From NCBI RefSeq assembly GCF_024628725.1, contig NZ_CP102412.1, positions 1 through 64,000 of the forward strand: DNA of 64,000 bases, given 5' to 3'. Source of the DNA: Ruegeria sp. YS9 (GTDB lineage: Bacteria > Pseudomonadota > Alphaproteobacteria > Rhodobacterales > Rhodobacteraceae). The notes under the pieces are model-generated. The model saw nothing but the letters and a program-made list of their open reading frames with translations. It was not told the origin of the DNA and ran no database searches. The translations under genes were made by a program, and so were the position numbers. This document shows, in pieces, positions 50,805-59,574 of the stretch; the first letter of the stretch is position 1, and the number at the start of each line of letters is the position of its first letter.

Positions 50805-52343
50805 ATGGGCCCGGTTCGCTATTACTTTTCCATTTTCCTGAGACGGTTTCCGTATTTCCTGATCGTCGCCCTGATCGTGTCTGTAGCGTCATTCATTGTC
50901 GCCAGATCACTGCCTGCCACATATGTCTCGACGATGCGCCTGATTGTTGAATCGCCTCAGATTCCGGGCAATCTGGCGGCCAGTACCGTCACGACACCCG
51001 CGGCGGAACAGCTTCAGATCATCGAGCAGCGCCTGCTGACCCGTCCGATCCTTCTGGAAATTGCGCGCGAGTTTCAGGTTCTACCCGACCAAGATGAAGC
51101 AAGCCCCGATCAGGTTGTCAAAGCCATGCGCAAGAACACCTCGATCTGGATTTCCAGCGGTCTCAATCAGGCCAATCTGATGACAATCAGTTTCGAGGCG
51201 CGAACCGGTCCGATCGCAGCCGGTGTGTTGAACGCGTATTTGACGGAAATCCAGAAGCTGGACGTCTCTTATCGCAAGGAGCGCGCGACCGACACGCTGG
51301 CCTTTTTCCAACTGGAAGTTGATCGCCTGAGCAACGAGTTGAGCAGGCGCAGCGCCCGCATTCTCGAGTTCAAGAATGATAATTCCGATGCGCTCCCCGA
51401 CAGTCTGCAGTTCAGGCTGGCGCAGCAAGGGGCATTGCAGACCAATCTTGAACAGACGGATCAGCAGATTTTTTCCCTTAAGTCACAGCGGGAAAATCTC
51501 ATGAATATCTTCAGTTCGACAGGGCAGGTTGTCGGGCCTCCGCAACAAAACCAGACCCCGGCACAACAGCAGTTAAGTCAGCTGCAGTCACAGCTCGACA
51601 ATCAGCTTGTGGTCTATTCCGAGAACAGCCCGCAGATCAAACTGCTGCGCGCCAGGATTGAAAAACTTGAGAAAGTTGTAGCTGCCGAACAAGCAAACGC
51701 CCCGGCGCCATCTAACCAGACGGGAAATTCATCCCTTGACCTGCAACTGGCGCAGATCGACTCGCAGATTGCAGCGCTCGAAGATCAGCGCCGGGTGCTT
51801 CAGGACAGGCTCGACGCGCTGACCCTGACGATTGACCAGACCCCGGCCAACGCCATTACGCTTGCAGAACTGCAGCGCGAACACGACAATATTCAGAACC
51901 AGTACAACGTCGCGATCAGTCGCCTGGCCGATGCTTCAACCGGGGAACGGATCGAAGTCACGTCCCAGGGGCAACGTATTTCCGTCATCGAGCATCCCTC
52001 TACGCCAAGCGAGCCGGCCAAGCCAAACCGCTTGATGATCGCCGGCGGGGGCGCTGCCTTTGGCATCGCACTGGGGCTGGGGCTTGTGGTCCTGCTGGAG
52101 ATCCTGAATCGGTCCGTGCGTCGGCCCGAAGACCTGATCAGCAAGCTTGATGTCTGGCCAATCGCCACTATTCCCTATGCTCCGTCCCGCGGTGAAGTGT
52201 TGATGCAGCGCGCGGTATGGGGTGGGATCATACTGGCCATTCTAATCGGAGTGCCGGCCGGGGTCTGGGCGGTGCATACCTATTACCTGCCTCTCGATCT
52301 TATTACCGAGAGAGTGATGGATAAACTGGAGACATACTGGTGA
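50805..52343 (+). CDS. Polysaccharide chain-length determinant (Wzz/exosortase-type)
   Basis: A 512-residue membrane protein with N-terminal helix FPYFLIVALIVSVASFIVA (about 15-33), a large periplasmic coiled-coil domain (residues about 40-400, with Gln-rich segments such as QQQLSQLQSQLDNQL), and a C-terminal hydrophobic helix region around MIAGGGAAFGIALGLGLVVLLEI (Wzz-like, with a Pro-rich start EPAKPNRL). A further helix follows near the end (LWGGIILAILIGVPAGVW in pattern). The long form is that of the exosortase-associated chain-length determinants, not of short O-antigen Wzz. It controls polymer length and works with the neighbouring kinase-like ATPase. Confidence 0.87.
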   Translation: MGPVRYYFSIFLRRFPYFLIVALIVSVASFIVARSLPATYVSTMRLIVESPQIPGNLAASTVTTPAAEQLQIIEQRLLTRPILLEIAREFQVLPDQDEASPDQVVKAMRKNTSIWISSGLNQANLMTISFEARTGPIAAGVLNAYLTEIQKLDVSYRKERATDTLAFFQLEVDRLSNELSRRSARILEFKNDNSDALPDSLQFRLAQQGALQTNLEQTDQQIFSLKSQRENLMNIFSSTGQVVGPPQQNQTPAQQQLSQLQSQLDNQLVVYSENSPQIKLLRARIEKLEKVVAAEQANAPAPSNQTGNSSLDLQLAQIDSQIAALEDQRRVLQDRLDALTLTIDQTPANAITLAELQREHDNIQNQYNVAISRLADASTGERIEVTSQGQRISVIEHPSTPSEPAKPNRLMIAGGGAAFGIALGLGLVVLLEILNRSVRRPEDLISKLDVWPIATIPYAPSRGEVLMQRAVWGGIILAILIGVPAGVWAVHTYYLPLDLITERVMDKLETYW

Positions 52344-52374
52344 GTATTGTTTCGATTGAATTGGTGAATGTGTG

Positions 52375-53202
52375 ATGGACCGTCTTCAGAAAGCGATTCA
52401 AAAGGCGCGCGAGGAACGGCAGAGCCGCGAAAGCCCGCCGCCGGTCATGGAACAACCGCCCCGTCATGCCCCGTCAGAAGACGCTCGTGACACCCGGTGG
52501 CAAAGCGTGCCCGAGATACAGATCGACCCCAAACTTGCAGTGCGCAACCGGCTTGCATCGCTTGCTGGCGGCGGAGACGCCACCCCCTATGACATGTTGC
52601 GGACCAAGATGCTGCAACAGATCTTGTCCAACAAATGGCGCAGGGTGGCATTGACCTCCCCGTACAGCGGGTGCGGCAAAAGCACGACGACGGCCAACCT
52701 GGCCTTCAGCCTGGGGCGGCAGGAAGATCTGCGGACGATCGTGATCGATTTCGACATGCGGCGCAGGGGGCTGGCCGAGATTCTGAAGCAAACCGGCAAC
52801 CACAGCATGGCCGACGTCATTCAGGGATTGGTGCCGTTTCACGAACATGCGCTGCGGTATGGCAAGAACGTGATTTTCGGGCTGAATTACACGCCCACGC
52901 GCAACCCGGCGGAAATCTTGCAAAGCCGACGGGCGATCGAATTTCTCGAACAGCTCGAGGCGGATTACAAACCCGACGTCATTCTGTTCGACACGCCCCC
53001 CCTGATGATGAGCGATGACAGCCACGGCTTTCTCAGGAATGTCGATTGTGCCCTGCTTCTGGCTGCGGCCGAAGAAACCAGCATCGACCATATCGACGTT
53101 TCCGAACAGCAACTGGCGGAACTGACCAGCGTCATGGGGATCGTGCTGAACAAATGCCGATACATCAGCGGGACGTTTGGCAATGAGTACGGATCCTACT
53201 GA
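52375..53202 (+). CDS. Tyrosine-protein-kinase-like ATPase (BY-kinase/CpsD-type)
   Basis: A 275-residue P-loop protein starting at ATG 52375 (GTG 52372 is adjacent). The Walker A is SGCGKSTTT (98-106), the A' motif TIVIDFDMRRRG (122-133), and Walker B PDVILFDTPPLMM. This is the cytoplasmic ATPase/kinase partner of Wzz proteins, which autophosphorylates on a Tyr-rich tail; here the end CRYISGTFGNEYGSY has three tyrosines. It follows the chain-length gene by 31 bp. It overlaps the following GT2 gene by 20 bp, giving one transcription unit. Its activity should gate polymerisation and export. Confidence 0.87.
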   Translation: MDRLQKAIQKAREERQSRESPPPVMEQPPRHAPSEDARDTRWQSVPEIQIDPKLAVRNRLASLAGGGDATPYDMLRTKMLQQILSNKWRRVALTSPYSGCGKSTTTANLAFSLGRQEDLRTIVIDFDMRRRGLAEILKQTGNHSMADVIQGLVPFHEHALRYGKNVIFGLNYTPTRNPAEILQSRRAIEFLEQLEADYKPDVILFDTPPLMMSDDSHGFLRNVDCALLLAAAEETSIDHIDVSEQQLAELTSVMGIVLNKCRYISGTFGNEYGSY

Positions 53203-54067
53203 TACGGCTCCGGCCGATGCGGTGATCATTCCCCATTACAACGATTTGCCCCGGCTGGAACGATGTCTTCTTGCCCTGAGAGAGAACGATCTGACGGCGA
53301 CCGAAATCGTTGTCGTTGACAATAACTCTCCGGTGTCGCTGGACACGATGCGCCAGGCCTTTCCCGAGGTGCGTTTCGTGGTGGAAACCCAAAAGGGCGC
53401 GGCCCATGCCCGCAATCGCGGAGTTGCAGAAACCAGAGCGCCCCGACTGTTTTTCATTGACGCCGATTGCGTACCCGCGCCGGACTGGTTGAGCGTCGGG
53501 CGTCAGGTCGCGGATCAGGCCGATCTGATTGGTGGCCGGGTAGATGTCTTTGACGAAACCCCGCCCCCGCGCAGCGGCGCAGAAGCGTTCGAGGCCGTTT
53601 TTGCATTCAACTTCCGCAGGTATATCGAGGTTCAGGGGTTTTCCGGCGCCGGCAACCTGCTGACCCGGCGCGATGTGTTCGATGCGATCGGCGGGTTCAT
53701 CAACGGTGTCTCGGAAGATCGGGAATGGACCATGCGCGCGGTCGCGCACGGGTATAGCCTGATCTACCGGGACGACTTTCGTGTCAGTCATCCGTCCCGG
53801 CAGAATTGGCCCGCGCTCAAGGCCAAGTGGCGGCGCACGACCCAAGAGGCATATCTGCTGCATGGCACCAACGCCGCCGCGCGCATGCGGTGGGCGATCC
53901 GTGGATTGGCCATGCCGGCCAGTGCAATTGTGCACACCCCGAAAATCCTCAGCAGCAACAAGCTGTCCTCGGCGGGCGAAACCAGCCGGGCGATCATCAC
54001 GCTGTTCCGGCTCAGATGTCAGCGGATGATCTGGATGTTGCGCCAGGCAGCAGGTGGCGGCATCTGA
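53183..54067 (+). CDS. Glycosyltransferase family 2
   Basis: A 294-residue GT2 from ATG 53183, inside the end of the kinase gene (20-bp overlap). AVIIPHYNDLPRLERCL opens the GT-A fold, EIVVVDNNSPVSLDTMR follows, and the metal-binding FIDADCVPAPDWL is a clear DxD. Later, SGAGNLLTRRDVFDAIGGFINGVSEDREWTMRA holds the catalytic-base ED-x-x-W-type motif. No membrane helix is visible at the C terminus. It adds a sugar in the cytoplasm during repeat-unit assembly. As the last gene of the ATPase-Wzz-kinase operon it is followed by a terminator shared with the VPLPA-CTERM gene. Confidence 0.87.
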   Translation: MSTDPTDTAPADAVIIPHYNDLPRLERCLLALRENDLTATEIVVVDNNSPVSLDTMRQAFPEVRFVVETQKGAAHARNRGVAETRAPRLFFIDADCVPAPDWLSVGRQVADQADLIGGRVDVFDETPPPRSGAEAFEAVFAFNFRRYIEVQGFSGAGNLLTRRDVFDAIGGFINGVSEDREWTMRAVAHGYSLIYRDDFRVSHPSRQNWPALKAKWRRTTQEAYLLHGTNAAARMRWAIRGLAMPASAIVHTPKILSSNKLSSAGETSRAIITLFRLRCQRMIWMLRQAAGGGI

Positions 54068-54076
54068 TCAAAAGAA

Positions 54077-54099
54077 AAGGGACCGCGAAACGGCCCCTT
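54077..54099. terminator. Bidirectional hairpin terminator between the GT2 and VPLPA-CTERM genes
   Basis: AAGGGACCG (54077-54085) pairs with CGGCCCCTT (54091-54099), one A-C mismatch, loop CGAAA, followed by GTTCTGTTTG. A-rich before and T-rich after, so it can serve both convergent genes (54067 and 54127). Confidence 0.65.
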
Positions 54100-54126
54100 G
54101 TTCTGTTTGTCAGGTTTGTGTGTCGC

Positions 54127-54663
54127 TCAGGCGGCCCTGCGGCGACGCGTCAGAGCCAAACCACCAAGCGCGGTCAGAAGCAGCAGACCACCGGCGGGCA
54201 GCGGAACTGCAGCCACGTCAAAGTCAAAGCTGATCGGACCACCATTTGTCGTTGCTTGCGAATTGGCCCAGCTGAACACAAGATTCTGGCTCAGGGAGTT
54301 CGGGCTTACGCTGCTGAACAATGTGCTGAGCGTGGTCTGTATGCCGCCCAGAATCGCCGTACTCGCCAGAACGTTGCTGGGGTTTGCTGCGTCGACCCAG
54401 CTCATGGTCAGACCTGTGAACGCACCCAGTACCCGAATGGTAACCGACGCATTCGCTGACCCAATGAGCGGATCAATCGGCGATGTAAAGTTGACCGAAT
54501 ACGAGCCAGGTCCACCGAGTGTGGAAACAGATCCGATAAAGGCCGTATCAGATTTAATGTCATAGCTGCCGCCTGCCGTCACCGAGGTCAGCGCACTGGC
54601 CGATCCGGCCATCATCACAGCAGCAACAATCCCTGCCGCCATCATTTTCAAACTTTTAAACAT
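54127..54663 (-). CDS. Small secreted protein with VPLPA-CTERM sorting tail (probable XrtD substrate)
   Basis: A 178-residue protein from ATG 54663, with AAGGTGG upstream. A Sec signal covers residues 1-24 (MMAAGIVAAVMMAGSASA). The middle (about 25-152) is Ser/Thr/Gly-rich, with no cysteine and no enzyme motif. The end has VPLPAGG from residue 153, a hydrophobic helix LLLLTALGGLAL, and the basic cap TRRRRAA. This three-part tail is the VPLPA-CTERM sorting signal, paired with exosortase XrtD in the family definitions. The XrtD gene is 10 kb away in the same locus. It is probably processed at the membrane and presented at the surface or in the matrix. It is the only such tail in the window. Confidence 0.9.
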   Translation of the reverse strand: MFKSLKMMAAGIVAAVMMAGSASALTSVTAGGSYDIKSDTAFIGSVSTLGGPGSYSVNFTSPIDPLIGSANASVTIRVLGAFTGLTMSWVDAANPSNVLASTAILGGIQTTLSTLFSSVSPNSLSQNLVFSWANSQATTNGGPISFDFDVAAVPLPAGGLLLLTALGGLALTRRRRAA

Positions 54664-55294
54664 ACAAAGTCCCACCTTTGATTTTTATAACACAACCCGC
54701 TCGAAATCCCGGCAGGGCACCTACTGCAATTATTAATAATTCATTTCTATTTGATTGCGAAGGATTTTCCTCGGAATTGTGGCTTTTTTTTGTTGCAAGG
54801 GCCCATTGCTCAGCACAATGGATACTTGAGTTACAGTTTGTTTCCCTATCGTGAACCAGAATCACCCGAATAAGGCGAATCTGCGTCTGGAGAACATGCC
54901 GACTTTCCGGCGATTCCAAGCGTTTTCACATTGCACCAAGCATAATCCGAACCGGTTCAGGCAATGCAGAACCATGCCCGATCACTCTGTCATGAAATGC
55001 AGCCGGCACGTCTTTTCACATGACGGGCGCTCCCGTTCCACACAAGGCAAGAAACAATACAAACCATTTCAGCGCACTGTCTACTTTCTGCCCGGCACAA
55101 GGGCCCTGCGGATCGCAACAGAAGGGAAAAAGGCCACAAACCCGGGTTCCGCCATATTTATTCTTCGACGGTCCGAAAGTTTCGTGTAGCTTTGGATTGT
55201 TATTGTACCAAGTTCAGGCACGCATTTTCAATCGGAAGCCATTGTTTAGCCGTTTGTCCATTGTGCCTGCCTATTTAGCGAGGAGACATTGCGC
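54664..55294. promoter_or_regulatory. Divergent promoter region, VPLPA-CTERM gene versus methyltransferase
   Basis: A 631-bp gap without a convincing gene. The first 150 bp next to the VPLPA-CTERM start are AT-rich and probably hold its promoter; a weak inverted repeat CCATTG...CAATGG lies near 54805. Short open frames in 54850-55290 have no protein-like character. Confidence 0.4.
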
Positions 55295-56005
55295 ATGGGC
55301 GTTGGCCAGAACATAGCCGCTGAGAATGCGAACTGGACCTTTGGGGGCAGTGTTCCCGATACGTTTGTAGACCACATCAAATTGTCTGTTCCTCTTTATG
55401 AAATGGGTCACTGCCTGATCTGTCAGGTTTCCGATTTCTTCGTCCGCAATGACAGTCTCTGCTATGAAATCGGCACATCGACCGGAGAGTTGATCCGCAA
55501 GCTGGCAGAACACAATGCGGGAAAGCCTGACGCACGCTGGATCGGCATCGATGTCGAACCTGAAATGGTGAAGGTCGCCGAAGCGCATTGCGCGGATGTC
55601 CCGAACATTTCCATTCTTCATGACGATGCCCGTCATATGGAGATGGAAAAGGCGGACATGATCGTCAGCTATTATACAATGCAGTTCATCCCGCCCCGGT
55701 ACCGGCAGGAACTGTTCACCAAGATCTACAACACCCTGAACTGGGGCGGTGCGTTTGTCATGTTCGAAAAGGTCCGGGGGCCGGATGCGCGATTCCAGGA
55801 TCTTGTGACCCAACTCTACAACGAATTCAAAATCGGCAATGGATTCTCAAGCGAGGAAATCGTCGAAAAGGCGCGCAGCCTGAAAAGCGTGCTGGAGCCG
55901 TTTTCCACCCAGGGCAATCTGGATCTGCTGGGCCGGGCCGGTTTCAAGGATGTGATGAGTATTCAGAAGTATATTTGTTTTGAAGGTTTTCTTGCTATCA
56001 AATGA
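55295..56005 (+). CDS. Class I SAM-dependent methyltransferase, CmoA-like
   Basis: A 236-residue protein with AGGAG 9 nt before ATG 55295. FGGSVPDTFVDHIKLSVPLYEMGHCLI resembles the start of CmoA (carboxy-SAM synthase)-like proteins; SAM motif I is CYEIGTSTGELIRKL, followed by RWIGIDVEPEMVKVAEAH (acidic residue for the ribose), ISILHDDARHMEME and ADMIVSYYTMQFIPP. The last part has EKVRGPDARFQDLVTQ. The similarity to CmoA is in the general layout; it could make a modified SAM, or more simply methylate a sugar or amino group of the EPS. It stands alone; the next membrane gene begins 142 bp downstream on the same strand. Confidence 0.7.
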   Translation: MGVGQNIAAENANWTFGGSVPDTFVDHIKLSVPLYEMGHCLICQVSDFFVRNDSLCYEIGTSTGELIRKLAEHNAGKPDARWIGIDVEPEMVKVAEAHCADVPNISILHDDARHMEMEKADMIVSYYTMQFIPPRYRQELFTKIYNTLNWGGAFVMFEKVRGPDARFQDLVTQLYNEFKIGNGFSSEEIVEKARSLKSVLEPFSTQGNLDLLGRAGFKDVMSIQKYICFEGFLAIK

Positions 56006-56147
56006 TTGCTTAGCACGATTTCGGACGGCGGCCAGGAACGCTGATGAACACGTCTGTTTCAAATTTCAATGACCCGCGCCCGGACATCGGGCCCAGTTCA
56101 GGCGTGGCTGCATCCCGCGCGACCGGATCAAATGCTGCGGAAATGAC

Positions 56148-57641
56148 ATGAGCGTATCGGCACCTTCGGACAAACTGGCCTTTCAGACCCGGTCGGCCCT
56201 GCTGGCCACGCTGGCGGTTCTTGCCTGTCTGTCCGTGTTTCTGATCAACGGCGGTCCGCTCTATTATTTCGACACAGGCAGTTATATCCGGCAGGGCAGC
56301 GTGGCCCTCAACAGCCTTCTGCCGCCGGTGAACGAGACCAGCACGACGGGCGGCACTTACACCGCAGATGACGATGGGACTGCAACCGGCTCCCGCTCGC
56401 TGATTTATGGCCTCATCATAGCTACGTTTTTTCGCGCCGACGCCCTTTACGCTGTTCCGGTCATCCATCTGGCTGCCACGCTTTTTGCGGTCTGGATGCT
56501 GGCGCGGACGGCTGGCCGTTCTCTGGACGGTGCGCAGAACACAATGCTGATGACCGCAATCCCGCTTCTGGCGGCGGCCAGCACCTCTTTGCCGTTTTAC
56601 ATCGCCTATATGATGCCGGACATATTTGCACCAATTCTCCTGATCGCGATTGCGGCACTCACCGCCTTTGGGCAGACAATGCGCCTCTGGGAACTTTTTC
56701 TGATCTCGGGGCTGGCTCTGTTCTGCATTGTGCTGCATCCGTCGCATCTGGCGATCACAGGGCTGATGATCCCTTTTGTCGCCCTGGCGGCTCTGGGTCG
56801 CAGGATGCCGGGGCGCTGGCGCGCAACGGTCCTGATGGTGATGCTCCTGACGCTTGCGGCGGCCGAACGCAAGGCCTTCCAGATTACCGTTGAAGCCCAG
56901 ATGAACAAGGAAGTTGTCTATACCCCGCATATCACTGCGCGGCTCATCGTTGACGGGCCGGGGATGGACTATCTGAAGGATGTCTGCCCGGATGCAAGTA
57001 TACCAACCTGCGCGCTGTATGAGGCGCTTTCATGGTCGGATGACCCTTACAGACTGACCGCATCCCATATCATTTTCGAGCGCTCCTCTCAGTTGGGGTC
57101 GTTCCGTCTGCTGTCGCCGGAGGAGCAAAAACAAGTGGCGCTGGCACAGGGGGACTTTGCCAAAGCAGTCTTCCTGTCCAGGCCGATTGCGACGTCTTTC
57201 GCATTGGCCAAAAACGGCTATCATCAGATTATGCGCTACAGCATCACCATGACAATCCCGACGGATGTGGAATTGACCAACGCGCGCACGCTGGCTCGCC
57301 TCGACGAGGCGCAGTACGATTTGATTCAGAAAGGGAATCTGGCCTGGGACAGGGGCTGGATAGAAACGGCCGATATCGTGCACGGCGTGATCTATGCCGT
57401 CTCTTTTGCCTTTATCGTGTTTGTTCTGCTGCGGCCGGGTCGTGTGTCGCGTGACATGAAGCTGTTTGCGCTGTTCATCCTGATCGGAATAGCGGTCAAC
57501 GCTCTGGTCTGCGGAGGAGTATCTCAACCCGCGGATCGTTACGGCGCGCGCGTGATGTGGTTGTTGCCCTTTACAGCGGCCTTTCTTTTCCTTGTTCAGC
57601 GCTCAGGCGCTTCGCGTATCATTGCCGGAGATCCTTCGTGA
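56148..57641 (+). CDS. Polytopic membrane protein, GT-C-like
   Basis: A 497-residue protein with about ten membrane segments. After the first helix (LLATLAVLACLSVFLI, about 18-33) comes GGPLYYFDTGSYIRQGSVAL, an acidic motif in the first extracytoplasmic loop like those of GT-C glycosyltransferases, and a Gly/Thr-rich loop with the Asp run of TADDDGTA. A soluble stretch of about 130 residues lies between helices (FQITVEAQMNKEVVY to NAQ). I cannot assign a named family. It overlaps the next gene, a membrane GT2, by GTGA, so the pair acts together. Best guess is a sugar transferase of the periplasmic side. Confidence 0.5.
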   Translation: MSVSAPSDKLAFQTRSALLATLAVLACLSVFLINGGPLYYFDTGSYIRQGSVALNSLLPPVNETSTTGGTYTADDDGTATGSRSLIYGLIIATFFRADALYAVPVIHLAATLFAVWMLARTAGRSLDGAQNTMLMTAIPLLAAASTSLPFYIAYMMPDIFAPILLIAIAALTAFGQTMRLWELFLISGLALFCIVLHPSHLAITGLMIPFVALAALGRRMPGRWRATVLMVMLLTLAAAERKAFQITVEAQMNKEVVYTPHITARLIVDGPGMDYLKDVCPDASIPTCALYEALSWSDDPYRLTASHIIFERSSQLGSFRLLSPEEQKQVALAQGDFAKAVFLSRPIATSFALAKNGYHQIMRYSITMTIPTDVELTNARTLARLDEAQYDLIQKGNLAWDRGWIETADIVHGVIYAVSFAFIVFVLLRPGRVSRDMKLFALFILIGIAVNALVCGGVSQPADRYGARVMWLLPFTAAFLFLVQRSGASRIIAGDPS

Positions 57642-58663
57642 GTTCAGATCAATCCCTTTCCATCAGCGTGGTCATGCCGGCCTACAATGCCGAACATCTG
57701 CTGCCGCGCGTTTTGCCCCCATTGATTGAAATGCTGAATACCGGACAGGTGCAGCAGGTTCTGGTGGTGGATGACCAGTCCCCGGACGGCACTGCGGCGC
57801 TGGCACGGAAAATGGGCGCAACCGTTCTGGCCACGCCCGTCAATGGCGGTCCCGGAGCGGCCCGCAACCTGGCCGCCCAGCAGGCCACGGGCGATATCCT
57901 GTGGTTCGTGGATTCCGATGTCATCGCCTGGCCCGATGGCCCGGAACATATTCGCCGGGCGATGTCCGAAGACAATGTCGGTGCCGTGTTCGGATCCTAT
58001 GATGATGCCCCGGACGGGCAGGCCTGGTTTTCACGCTACAAGAACCTTCTGCATCGCTATCACCATCAACGGGCCCGCCGCGAGGCGCGCACCTTCTGGG
58101 CCGGGTGCGGCGCCATCCGGCGCGACGTGTTTCTGGAGGTCGGTGGGTTCGACGTAAAAACCTATGAGGTCCCCTCGATCGAAGATATCGAACTGGGCTA
58201 CCGGATAGCGGCCACCGGTCGCCGTATCCTGGTCGAGCCGCTTTTGCAGGGCAAACACCTGAAGGTCTGGACCATCCGCAACAGCCTGAGCACGGATATC
58301 TTCTGCCGCGCCTTGCCCTGGGCCCGGCTGATGATCTCGCGCGAGGGGCTGACCGATGACCTGAACACCTCGATGGCCGAGCGGGCACGGGCCGCAATTG
58401 CCGGGCTGTTGCTGCTGTCGCTTCTGGCCCTGCCGTTCTGGCCGGGAAGCTGGCCTTTGCCTTTTGTGTTACTGGCTGCGGCCTTTGTCGCCAATCTGGA
58501 TCTGGTGCGTGCCATGTCCGGGCATGGCGGGCCGTGGTTTGCGTTCAAATGTCTGCTCTACCATCAGGTCTATTACGTCTATTCCGCCACCATATATGTC
58601 TGGTGCCTGTTCGAATATCACATGCTGGGACAAAAGCAGAAGCTGCGCGTCACACGAAACTGA
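57638..58663 (+). CDS. Glycosyltransferase family 2 with C-terminal membrane segments
   Basis: A 341-residue protein. GTG 57638 overlaps the upstream stop (GTGA) and has GGAG 8 nt before it; the frame is open further upstream but within the previous gene in another frame. The GT-A domain shows SISVVMPAYNAEHLLPRVL, VVDDQSPDGTAALARK, the metal site FVDSDVIAWP and FWAGCGAIRRDVFLEVGG with SIEDIELGYRIAATG (ED base motif). Two to three C-terminal helices follow (AIAGLLLLSLLALPFWP onward). The membrane tail suggests action on a lipid-linked acceptor. Coupled with the preceding GT-C-like gene; a membrane GT2/GT-C pair resembles a GtrB-plus-transferase arrangement. Confidence 0.82.
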   Translation: MSSDQSLSISVVMPAYNAEHLLPRVLPPLIEMLNTGQVQQVLVVDDQSPDGTAALARKMGATVLATPVNGGPGAARNLAAQQATGDILWFVDSDVIAWPDGPEHIRRAMSEDNVGAVFGSYDDAPDGQAWFSRYKNLLHRYHHQRARREARTFWAGCGAIRRDVFLEVGGFDVKTYEVPSIEDIELGYRIAATGRRILVEPLLQGKHLKVWTIRNSLSTDIFCRALPWARLMISREGLTDDLNTSMAERARAAIAGLLLLSLLALPFWPGSWPLPFVLLAAAFVANLDLVRAMSGHGGPWFAFKCLLYHQVYYVYSATIYVWCLFEYHMLGQKQKLRVTRN

Positions 58664-58699
58664 CAGATCGCGTGACATCGCTGATTGTTCGGGCCGGGA

Positions 58700-59509
58700 T
58701 CAGAACTGCTTGGCGGGAAGCTGCTCGAACGGCAGTTTCTCGATCTGATCAAAACGCGGGTTGCTTTCGTGCACATAGAACGTGTCGTAGAGCGAATTGC
58801 GCACAAAGTGATACCCATTGGCAAACAGCAACTCATTAAGCTCGGGCGTCGGGCGTTCGATTGTCATCGCCAGAAAGCGGTACTTGTCGAATGGGAAATC
58901 ACGAAGAATTCGTGTTTCCGATCCTTCGACATCCAGGCTGAAATAGTCGATGTCTTTTGGCGCCTTATAGCGATCGAACACCTCGTCCAGCGGCACGGCT
59001 TCAACCGTAACGACCTTACCTTTTTCCCGAAACTTGGTCAGCTTCGAGGCGCGGCGTTCGTTCATGTTGTCGGCCTCATCCACCAGCAAGCTGCTACGCT
59101 GGCCATCGATCATGAATTCCAGTTGGCCGGGCTCGGGATCGACTGCTAACGGAACCGGGGTTGCCGTGCGGTGATGCCAGTGGGTGATCCGGTGATAATT
59201 GACAGGGTTCGGTTCGATCAGCAGCCCGTTCCAGCCATAATGCTTTTCCAGAACAAACGTGTTGGAATCTGAAAACCCATCAGCCGCGCCCAGTTCAACA
59301 AAAAAGCCCTTGCGCTTGCCGTTATAGACTTCGTTTATCACCCACATATCCTGCCCCCGGTCCGAGACGCGTTTGGGCAGGTAGCCAAGATTGTTCATCG
59401 CGAAGCGGCGACTTAGATTTCGGGCACTGACGACGCCAATATACGCAAAATAGGCTGGCTTCTGGAGGAGCGGATATGCTTCGACCAGCTTGGTAAGATT
59501 CTGCTTCAT
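58700..59509 (-). CDS. FkbM family SAM-dependent methyltransferase
   Basis: A 269-residue protein starting at ATG 59509 with GGAG 7 nt upstream (GTG 59521 is also in frame). GFFVELGAADGFSDSNTFVLE is SAM motif I in the FkbM form, GWNGLLIEPNPVNYHRI follows, and VEAVPLDEVFDRYKAPKDIDYFSLDVEGSE is the family's most conserved block, ending in the DxEGxE metal/substrate region. FkbM enzymes O-methylate hydroxyls of polyketides and polysaccharide sugars, so methylation of an EPS residue is the natural inference. It lies downstream of the membrane gene on the same strand (65 bp gap) and convergent to the GT2. Confidence 0.87.
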   Translation of the reverse strand: MKQNLTKLVEAYPLLQKPAYFAYIGVVSARNLSRRFAMNNLGYLPKRVSDRGQDMWVINEVYNGKRKGFFVELGAADGFSDSNTFVLEKHYGWNGLLIEPNPVNYHRITHWHHRTATPVPLAVDPEPGQLEFMIDGQRSSLLVDEADNMNERRASKLTKFREKGKVVTVEAVPLDEVFDRYKAPKDIDYFSLDVEGSETRILRDFPFDKYRFLAMTIERPTPELNELLFANGYHFVRNSLYDTFYVHESNPRFDQIEKLPFEQLPAKQF

Positions 59510-59574
59510 AAAGTTCTCCACTTAACTGCCCACTGTCGTTTTTGCGGACAAATACATCGTTTCACAGTCACCGA

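Noticed and set aside
57557..57637. Upstream extension of the membrane GT2 gene into the preceding gene
   Set aside because: GTG 57638 has a good ribosome binding site and the conserved GT2 start follows at once.
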